Below the pieces are notes generated by a model that was given only the letters and a program-made list of their open reading frames with translations, had not been told where the DNA came from and did not search any database. Source: Trinickia soli (lineage in GTDB: Bacteria; Pseudomonadota; Gammaproteobacteria; Burkholderiales; Burkholderiaceae). From it: a DNA stretch of 64,000 bases. Each line of letters opens with the position of its first letter. Positions within the stretch are counted from its first letter, which is position 1. Both the position numbers and the translations under genes were made by a program. Shown piece after piece: positions 1 to 9,453 of this stretch. The stretch is taken from the NCBI RefSeq assembly GCF_002879855.1, contig NZ_PNYB01000008.1, positions 62,001 to 126,000 on the forward strand, in the 5' to 3' direction.

Positions 1-1371
1 GGGCTTGCATTGGGCTCGTCGCTGACCAGCCTGTACGACCGCTATTACCACTTCCCTCAACTTCAATATCGTTCCGACCTTCCCATCGTCATCCTGGCCT
101 TCGTCGCGAGTTTCGCCGCATCGATCATCGGAGCGACAACAAGCGTCGCGAAAGCGGCGCGACTCATGCCGGTCGAGGCACTGCGCGCCCCGCCTCCGCC
201 CGCTTTCGCCTCAGGCTGGGTCGAGCGGATCGGACTCGTGCGGCATCTGGCGGTGACGTGGCGGATGATCGTGCGCAACATCCTGAGACAGCCGATCAAG
301 TCGCTACTTTCATGTCTGGCCATCGCCTGCGCAAGCGCGATTCTCGTGACAGGCGGTTTTTTCTTCGACGCGATCGACTATTTGTTCGATGTCCAATTCC
401 AACAAATAGAGCGGCAGGACGCGACCCTCGTCTTCACGCAGCCCCTGCCCTATCGGGCCGTCTACGCGCTCGAGAGTCTGCCCGGCGTGTTGCGTGTCGA
501 GCCATTTCGCGAAGTGCCCGTGCGGCTCGTTGCCGGATACCGGACGCGGCGCGTGTCCTTGAGCGCGGTCGTGCCGGGGGCGCAAATGCATCGCCTGGTC
601 GACGAGCGCGGCGTTGCCCTGCGTGTGCCCCCCGATGGCATGCTGCTCTCATCTCAGCTGGCCGATACGCTCCATGTCCGCGCTGGCGATCGGATCACCA
701 TGGAGGTGCTCGAAGGCAAGCGGCAAATCCGGGACATCACCGTGGCGGGCCGGGTCGGCGAGCTGGTCGGCATGCATGCGTACCTCGATGAACAGGCGTT
801 GGCCCGGCTTCTGGGTGAGGGCCGCAATTGGTCGGGAGCATGGCTGCGTATCGACTCGCGCACGACCGATCGACTGTACACGACACTCAAGCGCATGCCG
901 GCCGTCAATGCCGTGGCGATCCGTCAGTCGGTGATCGATAGCTTTCGCAAGATTATCGACGAGAGCGTGCGGCTATCCACCTCGATCAATTTCGCCTTTG
1001 CCTGCATCATCGCGTTCGGCGTCGCGTATAACGGCATGCGCATCGCTTACTCGGAGCGGGTCCAGCAGTTGGCCTCGCTGCGCGTGCTCGGCTTCACGCG
1101 CGCCGAGGTCGCGTGGATCCTGCTGGGTGAGCAGTTCTTCCTGGCGGCGGTGGCCATGCCGGTCGGCCTCATGCTGGGCTATGGCCTGGCCGCGCTGCTG
1201 GCAAGGCGGCTCGCAACGGATTTGTACCGTTTCCCGCTTGTCGTCGAACCCGCCACCTTCGGGTATGCGATCGTCGTGACAGCGGGCGCGGTTGCACTTT
1301 CCGGGCTGGTGGTGGCGTGGAGGCTCCGAAGTCTCGATATCGTTGCCGTGCTCAAGGCGAGGGAGTCATGA
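1..1371 (+). CDS. FtsX/MacB-type ABC exporter permease (5' end outside window)
   Basis: Inner-membrane permease subunit of an ABC exporter. The frame is open from base 1 with no convincing start, so the protein begins upstream; 456 C-terminal residues are visible. They contain a membrane segment near the left edge, a cytoplasmic loop ending in 'IVRNILRQPIKSLL', a second membrane segment, an extracytoplasmic domain of roughly 200 residues, and a terminal block of three membrane helices. The sequence 'LASLRVLGFTRAEV' just before the penultimate helix is a typical FtsX-family signature. The stop codon overlaps the ATG of the adaptor gene (ATGA at 1368-1371), so the two are translationally coupled. 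An ATPase gene is expected upstream. The substrate cannot be read from the sequence. Confidence 0.9.
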   Translation, partial: GLALGSSLTSLYDRYYHFPQLQYRSDLPIVILAFVASFAASIIGATTSVAKAARLMPVEALRAPPPPAFASGWVERIGLVRHLAVTWRMIVRNILRQPIKSLLSCLAIACASAILVTGGFFFDAIDYLFDVQFQQIERQDATLVFTQPLPYRAVYALESLPGVLRVEPFREVPVRLVAGYRTRRVSLSAVVPGAQMHRLVDERGVALRVPPDGMLLSSQLADTLHVRAGDRITMEVLEGKRQIRDITVAGRVGELVGMHAYLDEQALARLLGEGRNWSGAWLRIDSRTTDRLYTTLKRMPAVNAVAIRQSVIDSFRKIIDESVRLSTSINFAFACIIAFGVAYNGMRIAYSERVQQLASLRVLGFTRAEVAWILLGEQFFLAAVAMPVGLMLGYGLAALLARRLATDLYRFPLVVEPATFGYAIVVTAGAVALSGLVVAWRLRSLDIVAVLKARES

Positions 1372-2534
1372 AGAGTCCCGGCAAACATCGATTGTGGTTC
1401 GGGGCGGCAGCAGCGCTGGTTCTCGCTCTGGTGTCGGTCTATGTGTTTCGGCCGGCGCCGATGATCGTCGACACCGCTCGAATCGGCCGCGGCACGCTCC
1501 GGGTCACGATTGACGAGGACGGTGAGATCCGAGCGCACGATCGCTACGTGATCACCGCGCCGATCACAGGCCGCCTCTTGCGCGTGACCCTCCGGGAAGG
1601 GGACCACGTACGCGCCGGCCAGGTCGTTGCGGTCCTCGTGCCTGTACCCATGACACCCGGGGAAAGCGCCGAGCAGCAAGCCCGCGTCGAGGCGGCCGAG
1701 GCATCGTACCGGGAGGCGCAGGCACGCGTCGACCACGCCCGAGCCGATCTTGCTCAGGCGCGCCGCGAACGCGAGCGGGGACAGGCGATGTTCGACATCG
1801 GCGGCATCTCGAAGCAAAGCCTGGAACAGTTCCGCGCCGCCGAAACGTCCAGCGCGAGCGAGCTCGAAGCGGCGCGTGCGCGCGAGCGGTCGGCGGCGGC
1901 CGAAGTCAAAGCGGCGACAGCAAACCTGAAGGCACTGGAAACGGGGCACCCGGTGCAGGTGCGCGCGCCGGTCGACGCGGTGTTGCTGCGGGTCGATGAA
2001 AAGAGCGAGCGCGTGGCGACGGCCGGCACGCCGATCATGGTGCTGGCCGATCCTTCACGCTACGAAGTCGTCATCGACGTCTTGTCGACCGATGCCGTGA
2101 AAATCAGCACCGGCATGCGGGTGTCGGTCGAAGACTGGGGCGGCGGCGCGCCGATCGACGCGAGAGTGCGAGTCGTGGAACCGGGCGCGTTCACCAAGAC
2201 TTCGGCCCTTGGTGTGGATGAGCAACGCGTACATGTCGTCGCGGACCTGGCTGGCTCGCCTGGACCGCTGAACGATGGCTATCGCGTACACGGCAGAATC
2301 GTCATTTGGGAACGCCCCGATGTACTCAGCGTTCCGATCGGTGCCTTGTTTCGATGCGGCGAGCGTTGGTGCGCATTCGTCGTCGACCAGGGGCGAGCCG
2401 TCCTGCGCGTCGTGGATATCGGCCAGCGCAACGCCGAGGCAGCCGAGGTGCTTGACGGACTGCGCGACCGCGACACCGTCGTCGTGTACCCGCCCTCCAC
2501 GCTGACGGAGAACGCCCGGATTCGGCCCAGATAG
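1368..2534 (+). CDS. HlyD/RND-type periplasmic adaptor (membrane fusion protein)
   Basis: Periplasmic adaptor of 388 residues that would link the preceding ABC permease to an outer-membrane channel. The start at 1368 is chosen because its ATG overlaps the permease stop. Residues about 9-28 form an N-terminal membrane anchor, followed by a lipoyl/barrel half ('ITAPITGRLLRVTLREGDHV'). A long alpha-helical hairpin rich in Ala, Glu and Arg spans about residues 100-200. The second barrel half ('VQVRAPVDAVLLRVDEKSE') and a C-terminal membrane-proximal domain follow. No outer-membrane TolC-like gene follows. The next gene is convergent, with about 180 bp between them. Confidence 0.88.
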   Translation: MKSPGKHRLWFGAAAALVLALVSVYVFRPAPMIVDTARIGRGTLRVTIDEDGEIRAHDRYVITAPITGRLLRVTLREGDHVRAGQVVAVLVPVPMTPGESAEQQARVEAAEASYREAQARVDHARADLAQARRERERGQAMFDIGGISKQSLEQFRAAETSSASELEAARARERSAAAEVKAATANLKALETGHPVQVRAPVDAVLLRVDEKSERVATAGTPIMVLADPSRYEVVIDVLSTDAVKISTGMRVSVEDWGGGAPIDARVRVVEPGAFTKTSALGVDEQRVHVVADLAGSPGPLNDGYRVHGRIVIWERPDVLSVPIGALFRCGERWCAFVVDQGRAVLRVVDIGQRNAEAAEVLDGLRDRDTVVVYPPSTLTENARIRPR

Positions 2535-2711
2535 GCGAGCCGGGTGTGCCCTGCCAACCGCGCAAGGCAGCGGCCCGGGCACCGTGTTCAGACCGGCGCT
2601 GTAGCGCTATCGGTCCGCTGACGCGGGTCCGCATGGGTCATCACGTTCAGCACCCTGTGACGCGTGTCGATGGCAAGCCCGACGGGCACGCGCCGCGTTA
2701 CAACCGCCCCG

Positions 2712-4277
2712 CTAGCGGCCGCGCGTGGAATCCGGCATGGCCTGTAGCCGGTGCATCAACGGCTTGAGCGCCGGATAAAGGCCGGCATAGACTTCGAAAC
2801 GATCGGAGTACAGTGCGAGACGATCGGCATCCGGCCGCGCGCGCTCGACGAGCCTCGCCCATCCGCCGCGCGCGACCTCGTCGGTGACGAGCGACGTACC
2901 GACCGCGGCCAAAAGCGCCGCACCCATGGCGGCCTCCACTTCCTGCTCGATCGTGTAAACCGGATAGCCCGTCACGTCGGCAATGATCTGCATCCACAGA
3001 TCGGAATGGGCGGCCCCGCCGACCACGATCAATTTGTCGTCGAGAAACTGCGCGCCTTTGCGGCCCGCTTCGATGTTGTGCCTGAGCGCGAATGCAACGC
3101 CTTCAAGCACCGCGCGATACAAGTGTGCGCGCGTATGCACGAGATTGAGCCCGATGAATGCGCCGCTCGCCTTCGCATCCCACACGGGGCTGCGCTCCCC
3201 CATCAGATAAGGGAGAAACATCACGCCTTCCGAGCCGGCCGGCACGCGCGCCGCCGCTTCCTCCAGGAGCACATGCGGGTCGCCATGCGGCAAGGCGCGC
3301 GCCGCTTCGACTTCGGCCTGGCAAAACTGCTCGCGATACCACGTGACGGAGGCGCCCGCCGTGATCGCGCCGCCGAATACGTACATATCGCGCCGGCCAT
3401 TGAACACGTGCGGCATGCTGATGAGACCGTTGCGCGCATCGACCGTCTGATTGATGTAACCCCAGCACATGCTCGTGCCGATCATCGCGACGTGCTGACC
3501 CACGCGCGTAGCACCGGCAGCGAACGTCGCGACCGCTGCGTCGACGCCGCCCGCGACGATCGGCGTACCCGCCTGCAGGCCGAGCCGCGCTGTCCATTGC
3601 GACAGGAGCGAGCCGACGACGTCCGTCGATTCGACGAGCCGCTCGGGCATCATCGTGGCGGGAATGCCGAGCATATCGAGCATCACGTCGGACCAGTCGC
3701 GTCGGCCGACGTCGTAGACGCCGCCGATGTTGCCGGCCGAACTGTGGTCGACGGCGATCTCGCCCGTCAACAGGTAGATGACGTAGGCATTCGGCGGCAG
3801 GAAGTAGCGCGTAGCGGCCCAGACGTCCGGGCGATTGTCGCGTAGCCACAGCATCTTCGTGAACCCGTAGTAGCTGTCCACGCCGTTGCCGGTAATCGCA
3901 TACAGCCGTTCCAGATCGACGCTCTCTCGTACCTGGTCGACCTGCGCGGTCGCGCGTCGATCCATCCAGATCAGACACGGATGCAGCGGCTTGATGTCGT
4001 TGTCGACCGGAATGCCCGATCCGCCGTACAAGCTGCTGACGCATACGGCACGAATCGCCGACGCCTCGATACCCTGTTCGCGCGCCTGCTCGACGCAGCG
4101 CGCAATGCACTCGAGCACGGCGTCGAACCACACCAGGGGCCATTGCTCCGCCCATAGCAGCTTCGGCGTGTCGGGCTGATAGCCGACCGAATGCTTGGCG
4201 ATGATCGTGCCGTCGCCGTCGACGAGCAACGCCTTCGTGCTTTGCGTGCCGATGTCGACACCGATCACATATTGCAT
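2712..4277 (-). CDS. FGGY-family carbohydrate kinase, probable D-ribulokinase
   Basis: ATP-dependent sugar kinase of 521 residues in the cytoplasm. It opens with the FGGY phosphate-binding motif 'VIGVDIGTQSTKALLVDGDG' and carries 'GGVDAAVATFAAG' mid-protein and 'VVGGAAHSDLWMQIIADV' near the C-terminus. The start at 4277 has a GGAGG ribosome site a few bases upstream; an in-frame codon at 4298 lies too far out. It is the last gene of the operon, 17 bp behind ribitol dehydrogenase. Because ribitol 2-dehydrogenase makes D-ribulose, D-ribulose is the expected substrate, giving D-ribulose 5-phosphate. FGGY paralogues are hard to separate by eye, so xylulokinase or another pentulokinase remains possible. 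Confidence 0.85.
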   Translation of the reverse strand: MQYVIGVDIGTQSTKALLVDGDGTIIAKHSVGYQPDTPKLLWAEQWPLVWFDAVLECIARCVEQAREQGIEASAIRAVCVSSLYGGSGIPVDNDIKPLHPCLIWMDRRATAQVDQVRESVDLERLYAITGNGVDSYYGFTKMLWLRDNRPDVWAATRYFLPPNAYVIYLLTGEIAVDHSSAGNIGGVYDVGRRDWSDVMLDMLGIPATMMPERLVESTDVVGSLLSQWTARLGLQAGTPIVAGGVDAAVATFAAGATRVGQHVAMIGTSMCWGYINQTVDARNGLISMPHVFNGRRDMYVFGGAITAGASVTWYREQFCQAEVEAARALPHGDPHVLLEEAAARVPAGSEGVMFLPYLMGERSPVWDAKASGAFIGLNLVHTRAHLYRAVLEGVAFALRHNIEAGRKGAQFLDDKLIVVGGAAHSDLWMQIIADVTGYPVYTIEQEVEAAMGAALLAAVGTSLVTDEVARGGWARLVERARPDADRLALYSDRFEVYAGLYPALKPLMHRLQAMPDSTRGR

Positions 4278-4294
4278 GGAGCCTCCACGATCGA

Positions 4295-5023
4295 TCAAAG
4301 ATCGACGTTATTGGGAAGAATCACGAGATCGCGGATCGTCACGTGGCGAGGCCGCGTCAGCATGTAGCGCACCGCATCGGCCACTTCCTCGGGCTGCATC
4401 AGGCTACCCGAGGCCAGCGCCTCCTCCATTTTGGCTTTCGGCCAGTCGTCGAGCAATGCCGTGACGACCGGCCCGGGCGCCACCGCGCCGACGCGCACGC
4501 CGTGTTTCGCGACCTGACGCCGTGTCGTGTGAACGAACGCCTGAACCGCGAATTTGGAAGCAGTGTAAATCGGCTCCCAGACGACGGGCACGATACCCGC
4601 GATCGAGCTCGTGAAAATGATGTCGCCCGTTTTGCGGGCGACCATATGCGGCAGGACCGCATGGACCGAGCGAAACGCCGCGTTGACATTCAGGTTGAGC
4701 ACTCTGTCCCACTCGTTTGGATCGCCGTCGACGACATCGCCCCCGACATAAGCGCCGGCGTTCGCATGGAAGATATCGAGGCCACCGGCAAGTTGGAGGA
4801 TCTTGGGCAGCAGCGCCGACACTTCGGCCGGATTGAGCAGGTCCGCGACGAGCCCGAACGCATTGGGCCCGAGTTCCGCACAACATGCCGCGAGCCGATC
4901 GCCGGCGCGATCGATCAAGACGACCCGTGCATCCGCTTCGATCAACGTGCGCGCACACGCCAGCCCGATACCCGACGCCGCGCCGGTGATGGCGGCGACT
5001 TTTCCTTTCAACGATTCAGACAT
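4295..5023 (-). CDS. rbtD: Ribitol 2-dehydrogenase (SDR family)
   Basis: NAD-dependent short-chain dehydrogenase of 242 residues, oxidising ribitol to D-ribulose. The Rossmann motif is '[18 protein letters not shown]', the active site is a Ser in '[26 protein letters not shown]' region with Tyr-x-x-x-Lys as YTASK, and '[10 protein letters not shown]' replaces the usual NAG. Long blocks, including '[20 protein letters not shown]' and the terminal 'ILPNNVDL', closely match the Klebsiella ribitol dehydrogenase as I remember it, which is unusually specific for an SDR. It sits between the ABC permease and the kinase in one transcription unit, which fits pentitol catabolism. Confidence 0.88.
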   Translation of the reverse strand: MSESLKGKVAAITGAASGIGLACARTLIEADARVVLIDRAGDRLAACCAELGPNAFGLVADLLNPAEVSALLPKILQLAGGLDIFHANAGAYVGGDVVDGDPNEWDRVLNLNVNAAFRSVHAVLPHMVARKTGDIIFTSSIAGIVPVVWEPIYTASKFAVQAFVHTTRRQVAKHGVRVGAVAPGPVVTALLDDWPKAKMEEALASGSLMQPEEVADAVRYMLTRPRHVTIRDLVILPNNVDL

Positions 5024-5047
5024 TCACTGCTCTCCTGGTTGAGGGGA

Positions 5048-6331
5048 TCACGCGCGGCCGTGCGACAGGCGGGACTGCCTGGCGAGCGAATCGACGATCA
5101 CCGCAATGGCCAGCACGGCGCCGGTGATCATGAAGCGCAGCGAGGACGACAGGTTCAAGAGCGTCAGGCCGCTCGCGATCGACTGAATGACGATGATGCC
5201 GAGCACGGCCGAATAGGCACTGCCGCGCCCGCCGAACAAACTGGTGCCGCCGATCACAGCCGCGGCGATCGCGTTCAGGTTCACGTCGCCGGTACCGGCT
5301 TGCTGACTGGCCGAGGCCAGCCGCGCCGCACTGAGCACGCCGCCAAGCGCCGCCAGGCTCGCACACAGCACAAAAGCACTGGTGTAGATGGCGCCGACCT
5401 TGATCCCGGCGCGACGGGCGGCTTCGCGGTTGCCCCCGACGGCGTTCATCGACCTGCCCCACCGCGTGCGCGTCAGCGCGTAATCCATGACGACGGTCAA
5501 GCCAAGAAAGATGCCGAACATCAACGGAACGCCACGCCCTCGATCGAGGTAGGCCACGACGATCTCCAGAAACGCGGTGAGGGAGAGACTGCGTGCGAGC
5601 AAGCCGCCGACCGACGCCGCCGACAAATTGGCCACATGACGGCGCATACGCGTGCGCATGCCGATGATCAGAATCACTGCGCCCGGCAGCAACGCAAGCA
5701 CGTGCGAGACGACGGCCGGGATGACCGCCAGTTGCCCGAGGTTCACGAGGCGCGAGCCGTAGGGCAGATTGATCGACCCGGCAGCGCCGAGCACGTACAG
5801 TTGCATCCCGAGAATCGCGAGCAGTCCGGCCAGCGTCGAGACGAAGCTCGGCATGCCGAGCCGGTTGAAGAGCAGCGCATAGAGCCCGCCCACGCCCGCC
5901 CCCACGACGACGGCAACGACGATCGCAAGCGAGACGGGCCAGCCGTGGTCGACCCAGAGCATGCCGACGAGCGCCGACGCGAAGCCGCTCATCGAGCCGA
6001 CCGATAGATCGATCTGACCGACCAGCAGCACGCACACGATGCCGAGCGCGATGACACCGACAGTCGAGCAGTCGAACAACAGATTCACGAGGTTGTTGGC
6101 CGACAAAAACACCGGATTGAGGCTCGTAAACACGGTCCAGATGATGACGAGGCCCACGATGACCGGTAACGATCCGACATCGCCCGACCGTACGCGGTCG
6201 ACGAAGTCGGAGACCGTGTCGCCGATTCCGCTTGCATGCTTGACGCGGACGTCGCCGCGGTCAAGCGGTTCGGCGGGCTTGCCGTCGCTCCGTGTTTCAG
6301 GCTCAGGAGCATGGTGCGATCGATGGTTCAT
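5048..6331 (-). CDS. Sugar/pentitol ABC transporter permease (RbsC/XylH type)
   Basis: Inner-membrane permease of about 427 residues. A charged N-terminal tail of about 50 residues precedes roughly ten hydrophobic segments. 'GIVCVLLVGQIDLSVGSMSG' is the family hallmark of carbohydrate importers of the CUT2 class, and 'AIAAAVIGGTSLFGGRGS' is the second conserved block. An ATG at 6337 is also in frame, but AAGGA at 6338-6342 touches it directly. The ATG at 6331 sits six bases from that ribosome site and is preferred. The ribosome site overlaps the TAA of the ATPase gene, indicating coupling. It would form a homodimeric channel with the ATPase at 6341-7153. Confidence 0.88.
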   Translation of the reverse strand: MNHRSHHAPEPETRSDGKPAEPLDRGDVRVKHASGIGDTVSDFVDRVRSGDVGSLPVIVGLVIIWTVFTSLNPVFLSANNLVNLLFDCSTVGVIALGIVCVLLVGQIDLSVGSMSGFASALVGMLWVDHGWPVSLAIVVAVVVGAGVGGLYALLFNRLGMPSFVSTLAGLLAILGMQLYVLGAAGSINLPYGSRLVNLGQLAVIPAVVSHVLALLPGAVILIIGMRTRMRRHVANLSAASVGGLLARSLSLTAFLEIVVAYLDRGRGVPLMFGIFLGLTVVMDYALTRTRWGRSMNAVGGNREAARRAGIKVGAIYTSAFVLCASLAALGGVLSAARLASASQQAGTGDVNLNAIAAAVIGGTSLFGGRGSAYSAVLGIIVIQSIASGLTLLNLSSSLRFMITGAVLAIAVIVDSLARQSRLSHGRA

Positions 6332-6340
6332 GGTCATTCC

Positions 6341-7153
6341 TTATTCCGGCCGGCCCGGCTGCCCGGCCTGGCGCCGCTGCGCGCGGCGCGATACGGCGTT
6401 CTCCGTCGCGCCCGTAATCGCGGCGACGAGTGCTTCATTGGACGAGTCGGGGTAGAAGATGCCATTGTTGCGGCCGAGCCGCAGGACCACGATTCGGTCA
6501 GCCACCGCGCGCACGTCCTCCATGTTGTGGCTGATCATGATCACGGCATGGCCACGGTCGCGCACGCGCTCGATCAGGTTCAGCACTTCGGCAGTCTGAG
6601 CCACGCCGAGCGCCGCCGTCGGTTCGTCGAGCATGATCAGCTTCGGATCGAGCAACAACGAACGGGCAATGGCCACAGTCTGGCGCTGCCCACCCGACAA
6701 GGAAGCGACCACGTCGCGCACGCTCGGGATGCGCGCCGACAGTTCGTTCAACAGCGTCCAGGCGCGCACCTCCATGGACACTTCGTCGAGCCGCCACGGG
6801 GCAAGCTCGCGCCCGAGGAAGATGTTCGCGACGACATCGAGGTTTTCGCACAGGGCAAGATCCTGAAACACGGTAGCGATGCCCAGATCGAGCGCCGTCG
6901 CCGGATCGGACAGCGCCACCTGCCGGCCGCCGAACGTGATAGTGCCCGCGCTCGGTTGATGGACGCCGGCGAGCACCTTCACCAGTGTCGATTTGCCGGC
7001 GCCGTTGTCGCCCACCAGCGCGACGACCTCTCCGGCATGTACGTCGAGTTCGATGTCGGTCAGCGCGGAGACCGCGCCGAAGTGCTTCGAGATGCCGCGC
7101 AGACTCAGCACGAGTTCGCCCGGCTTCGAACGTGTCCGTGAATTGTCGATCAT
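6341..7153 (-). CDS. Sugar ABC transporter ATPase, single-domain CUT2 type
   Basis: ATP-hydrolysing subunit of the importer, 270 residues, bound to the inner face of the membrane. Walker A is 'GDNGAGKSTLVKVL', the signature is 'SLSGGQRQTVAIARSL' and Walker B is 'LIMLDEPTAAL', followed by the switch 'MISHN'. Only one nucleotide-binding domain is present, whereas RbsA and XylG carry two in tandem; this matches the shorter FrcA-like branch. An open frame extends upstream to 7693 but runs antisense-style through the binding-protein gene, so the ATG at 7153 is used, with GAGG about 11 bases upstream. The binding-protein gene ends 83 bp before it. Confidence 0.86.
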   Translation of the reverse strand: MIDNSRTRSKPGELVLSLRGISKHFGAVSALTDIELDVHAGEVVALVGDNGAGKSTLVKVLAGVHQPSAGTITFGGRQVALSDPATALDLGIATVFQDLALCENLDVVANIFLGRELAPWRLDEVSMEVRAWTLLNELSARIPSVRDVVASLSGGQRQTVAIARSLLLDPKLIMLDEPTAALGVAQTAEVLNLIERVRDRGHAVIMISHNMEDVRAVADRIVVLRLGRNNGIFYPDSSNEALVAAITGATENAVSRRAQRRQAGQPGRPE

Positions 7154-7236
7154 GGGAGAAAGGACCTCGTCGTTACGTCGTTGCTTTGCTTCGCGGGGCC
7201 CGGCAGCGGCCGCGCCCCATCGTGCATCGGGTTCGA

Positions 7237-8295
7237 TCAATGTTTGATGCCAAGCTTCTTGCAGCCGTCCGCGTAACGGCCCGTGCAGAGCTGATCGGCC
7301 GTCGTGAACCCCTTGTCGACGACTTCCGCCTTGATATTGCTCTGTGTGATCACCATCGGCGTGAAGAGCTGCGTCGGCGTCTTGAAGAGCGTGGTTTCCC
7401 CCTTCGGCGCCTGGCCCGACAAGAAGCCGACGGCGACTTTCGCCGCGGCCGCCGCGACGATTTCGCTGGGCTTCAGAATCGTGTTGTACTGATCGCCGGA
7501 AATGATCAGTTGCAAACCCGCGACCGTGGCATCGTTGCCGGTCACCGGAGGCACGGGATTGACGCCGGCCGCCTTGAAGGCCGCGATGGTTCCGCCGGCC
7601 GTGCCGTCGTTGGCGGCCACCACGCCGACGATCTGCGAACCGAAGCGCGTGATCTGCCCACTGACCCATTGTTGCGCCTTGGGCGGCGCCCATTCGGGCG
7701 TGTCGTATTCGGCAAGCGTCTTGTACCCGCTTCCCGCCAGCCCCTCGTGGATGCCCTTTCGGATCAGTCCAGCCGCCGCGTCGGTGGGCGAGCCATTCAC
7801 CTCGAGCACGCCGCCCTTGCCGGTGGGCACGCCTTTGTCTTTCATATGTTGCACGAGCGACTGCGCGATGGCCTTGCCGATCCCTTCGTTGTCGAACGAC
7901 ACGTAATAGTCGGCCGGCGTCGAGGGCACGGGCCGGTCATAGGCAATCACCTTGACGCCCTGGGCTTGCGCCATGTGAACGAGCGATGCGGCGGCTGTCG
8001 AATCGACCGGATCGAGCACGATCACCTTGGCGCCCTGCGAGATGGCCGAATTGAACTGCTGTTGCTGCTGAGCGGCGTCCGCGTTGGCGTTTTGGTAGAG
8101 CAGCTTGCAATCGGGACAGAGCTTCTTCATCGCGGCTTCGAAGCCGGGGAAATCGTGCTGCTCGTATCGGGTGGAGGCTTCATCGGGCATCAGGAAAGCA
8201 ACCGTTCCGCTGGGCCCGGCCACCGCTGCCGTGCTGCCGATCAGGCTCAAGGTCAACGCACTTGCGCCAATGAGGTAGTTCGTCGCTTTCTTCAT
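7237..8295 (-). CDS. Periplasmic sugar/pentitol-binding protein (type 1 fold)
   Basis: Secreted substrate-binding protein of 352 residues. The N-terminus 'MKKATNYLIGASALTLSLIG' followed by an Ala-x-Ala site before 'GPSGTVAFLMP' is a clear signal peptide of about 27 residues. The two-lobed type 1 binding fold is shown by 'ISQGAKVIVLDPVDSTAA', 'VKVIAYDRPVPSTPADYYVS' and 'VVAANDGTAGGTIAAFKAAG'. GGAGA lies just ahead of the ATG. It is the first structural gene after the AraC regulator and is probably the most abundant product of the operon. Ribitol is the predicted ligand because of the dehydrogenase; xylitol or arabitol are alternatives. Confidence 0.87.
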   Translation of the reverse strand: MKKATNYLIGASALTLSLIGSTAAVAGPSGTVAFLMPDEASTRYEQHDFPGFEAAMKKLCPDCKLLYQNANADAAQQQQQFNSAISQGAKVIVLDPVDSTAAASLVHMAQAQGVKVIAYDRPVPSTPADYYVSFDNEGIGKAIAQSLVQHMKDKGVPTGKGGVLEVNGSPTDAAAGLIRKGIHEGLAGSGYKTLAEYDTPEWAPPKAQQWVSGQITRFGSQIVGVVAANDGTAGGTIAAFKAAGVNPVPPVTGNDATVAGLQLIISGDQYNTILKPSEIVAAAAAKVAVGFLSGQAPKGETTLFKTPTQLFTPMVITQSNIKAEVVDKGFTTADQLCTGRYADGCKKLGIKH

Positions 8296-8484
8296 CGCTT
8301 GTCTCCGTCGTTAGAAAAATGGTGGCGTGTGTGCCGCCACGGTTGAAGTTCAAATGGTCGATCTCTGAAATGCAGCGGTGCCCCTCGATGGCGTGAACGA
8401 TTCAAAGTCGAGCGAAGCCCTCCCTCCTGCATCGATGCAGGACGGCCGGGACAATCCATGGAATCAGTCCGGGCTGCCGATCGG
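8296..8484 (-). promoter_or_regulatory. Probable promoter region of the ribitol operon
   Basis: The 189 bp between the AraC regulator and the binding-protein gene, all transcribed leftward, should hold the operon promoter and AraC sites. I see no confident -35/-10 pair or clean repeat pair by eye. The assignment rests on position only. Confidence 0.35.
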
Positions 8485-9453
8485 TCAGCCCGGCCGCGGG
8501 GCTGATGGCATGTTGCCCGGATGCGTCGGCTGCGCGCGCAGCGGCACGCCACGGGGCGTGGGCGCATCGTCGATGGATAGCGCGACATCGCGGCTGCGCG
8601 CATTCAGCCGCTGCAAGGCGCGAAATTCGGACGGCGACATCCCCTTCAACGCGCGAAACTGCCGGTTGAAGTTCGACACATTGTTGAACCCTGACTGGAA
8701 GCACACTTCGGTGATGCTCGCTTCGTCGGCAATCAGCATCTGGCAGGCAGATTCGATTCGCAAACGGTTGACGTACTGCACGAAGGGCATGCCCGTGTGC
8801 CGGTGAAACGCACGCGAAAACGCGCTGATGCTTTGCCCCGCCAGCTGCGCGAGATCCGCTTCGCGCAAATTCGATGCCAGATTCTTGCCGATGTAGGAGA
8901 GCGCATGGCTCAACCGCGTCGATGCGGCGTTGATCTGGTCACATGCGGGGCTGGCGAGCAGTGTTCGCTTGTCGGCGCCGCAAAGCCGATCGAGCAACAG
9001 CAGAAACAGCGAAGTGCGGCGAATGCCCTGTGCGCTCAGCAATTCCTCGAAGATCGGCGCAACGGCTGCGCTCGTCGCTTCGTCGAATGCGATGCCCCGA
9101 CGCGCGTCGTCGAACAGGCTTTGCGCCTCGCGGCACTCGGGAAAGGCATCGATACAGCGACGCACGAAGTCCTGACCGAACTGCATCACGAGATTGCGAC
9201 GTTCGATCGTTCCGCCCTCAGGGACATCGCTGACCCAGTTGTGCGGCAGGTTCGGCCCGAGCAACACGAGATGGCCGGGAGCGAACGCCCCGATATGGTC
9301 ACCGACGAAGTACCGCCCTTGCGTCGCGACGATCAAGTGAAGTTCGTACTCAGGGTGAAAGTGCCAACGGATCGTCCGGTACGGATACCCGTGCGACCAA
9401 ACCTTGAACGACTCGTCGCGGCGTACTTCGACTACCTCCAGGTCCGGGCGCAT
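8485..9453 (-). CDS. AraC-family regulator of the ribitol operon
   Basis: Transcription factor of 322 residues. The N-terminal half is a cupin-type sensing domain ('RWHFHPEYELHLIVATQGRY', 'FAPGHLVLLGPNLPHNWVSD'). The C-terminal third has two helix-turn-helix motifs ('LREADLAQLAGQSISAFSRA' and 'ASITEVCFQSGFNNVSNFNR') ending in the usual 'ALKGMSPSEFR'. A Pro/Arg-rich tail of about 30 residues follows. It lies upstream of and in the same direction as the importer genes, so activation of the operon by pentitol is the natural reading. The start at 9453 lacks a strong ribosome site, but the cupin domain begins soon after it. Confidence 0.88.
   Translation of the reverse strand: MRPDLEVVEVRRDESFKVWSHGYPYRTIRWHFHPEYELHLIVATQGRYFVGDHIGAFAPGHLVLLGPNLPHNWVSDVPEGGTIERRNLVMQFGQDFVRRCIDAFPECREAQSLFDDARRGIAFDEATSAAVAPIFEELLSAQGIRRTSLFLLLLDRLCGADKRTLLASPACDQINAASTRLSHALSYIGKNLASNLREADLAQLAGQSISAFSRAFHRHTGMPFVQYVNRLRIESACQMLIADEASITEVCFQSGFNNVSNFNRQFRALKGMSPSEFRALQRLNARSRDVALSIDDAPTPRGVPLRAQPTHPGNMPSAPRPG

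Noticed and set aside
4343-6007. A 554-codon open frame on the plus strand
   Set aside because: It lies antisense to the SDR and permease genes, has an Arg/Gln/His-rich composition typical of shadow frames in GC-rich DNA, and no ribosome site.
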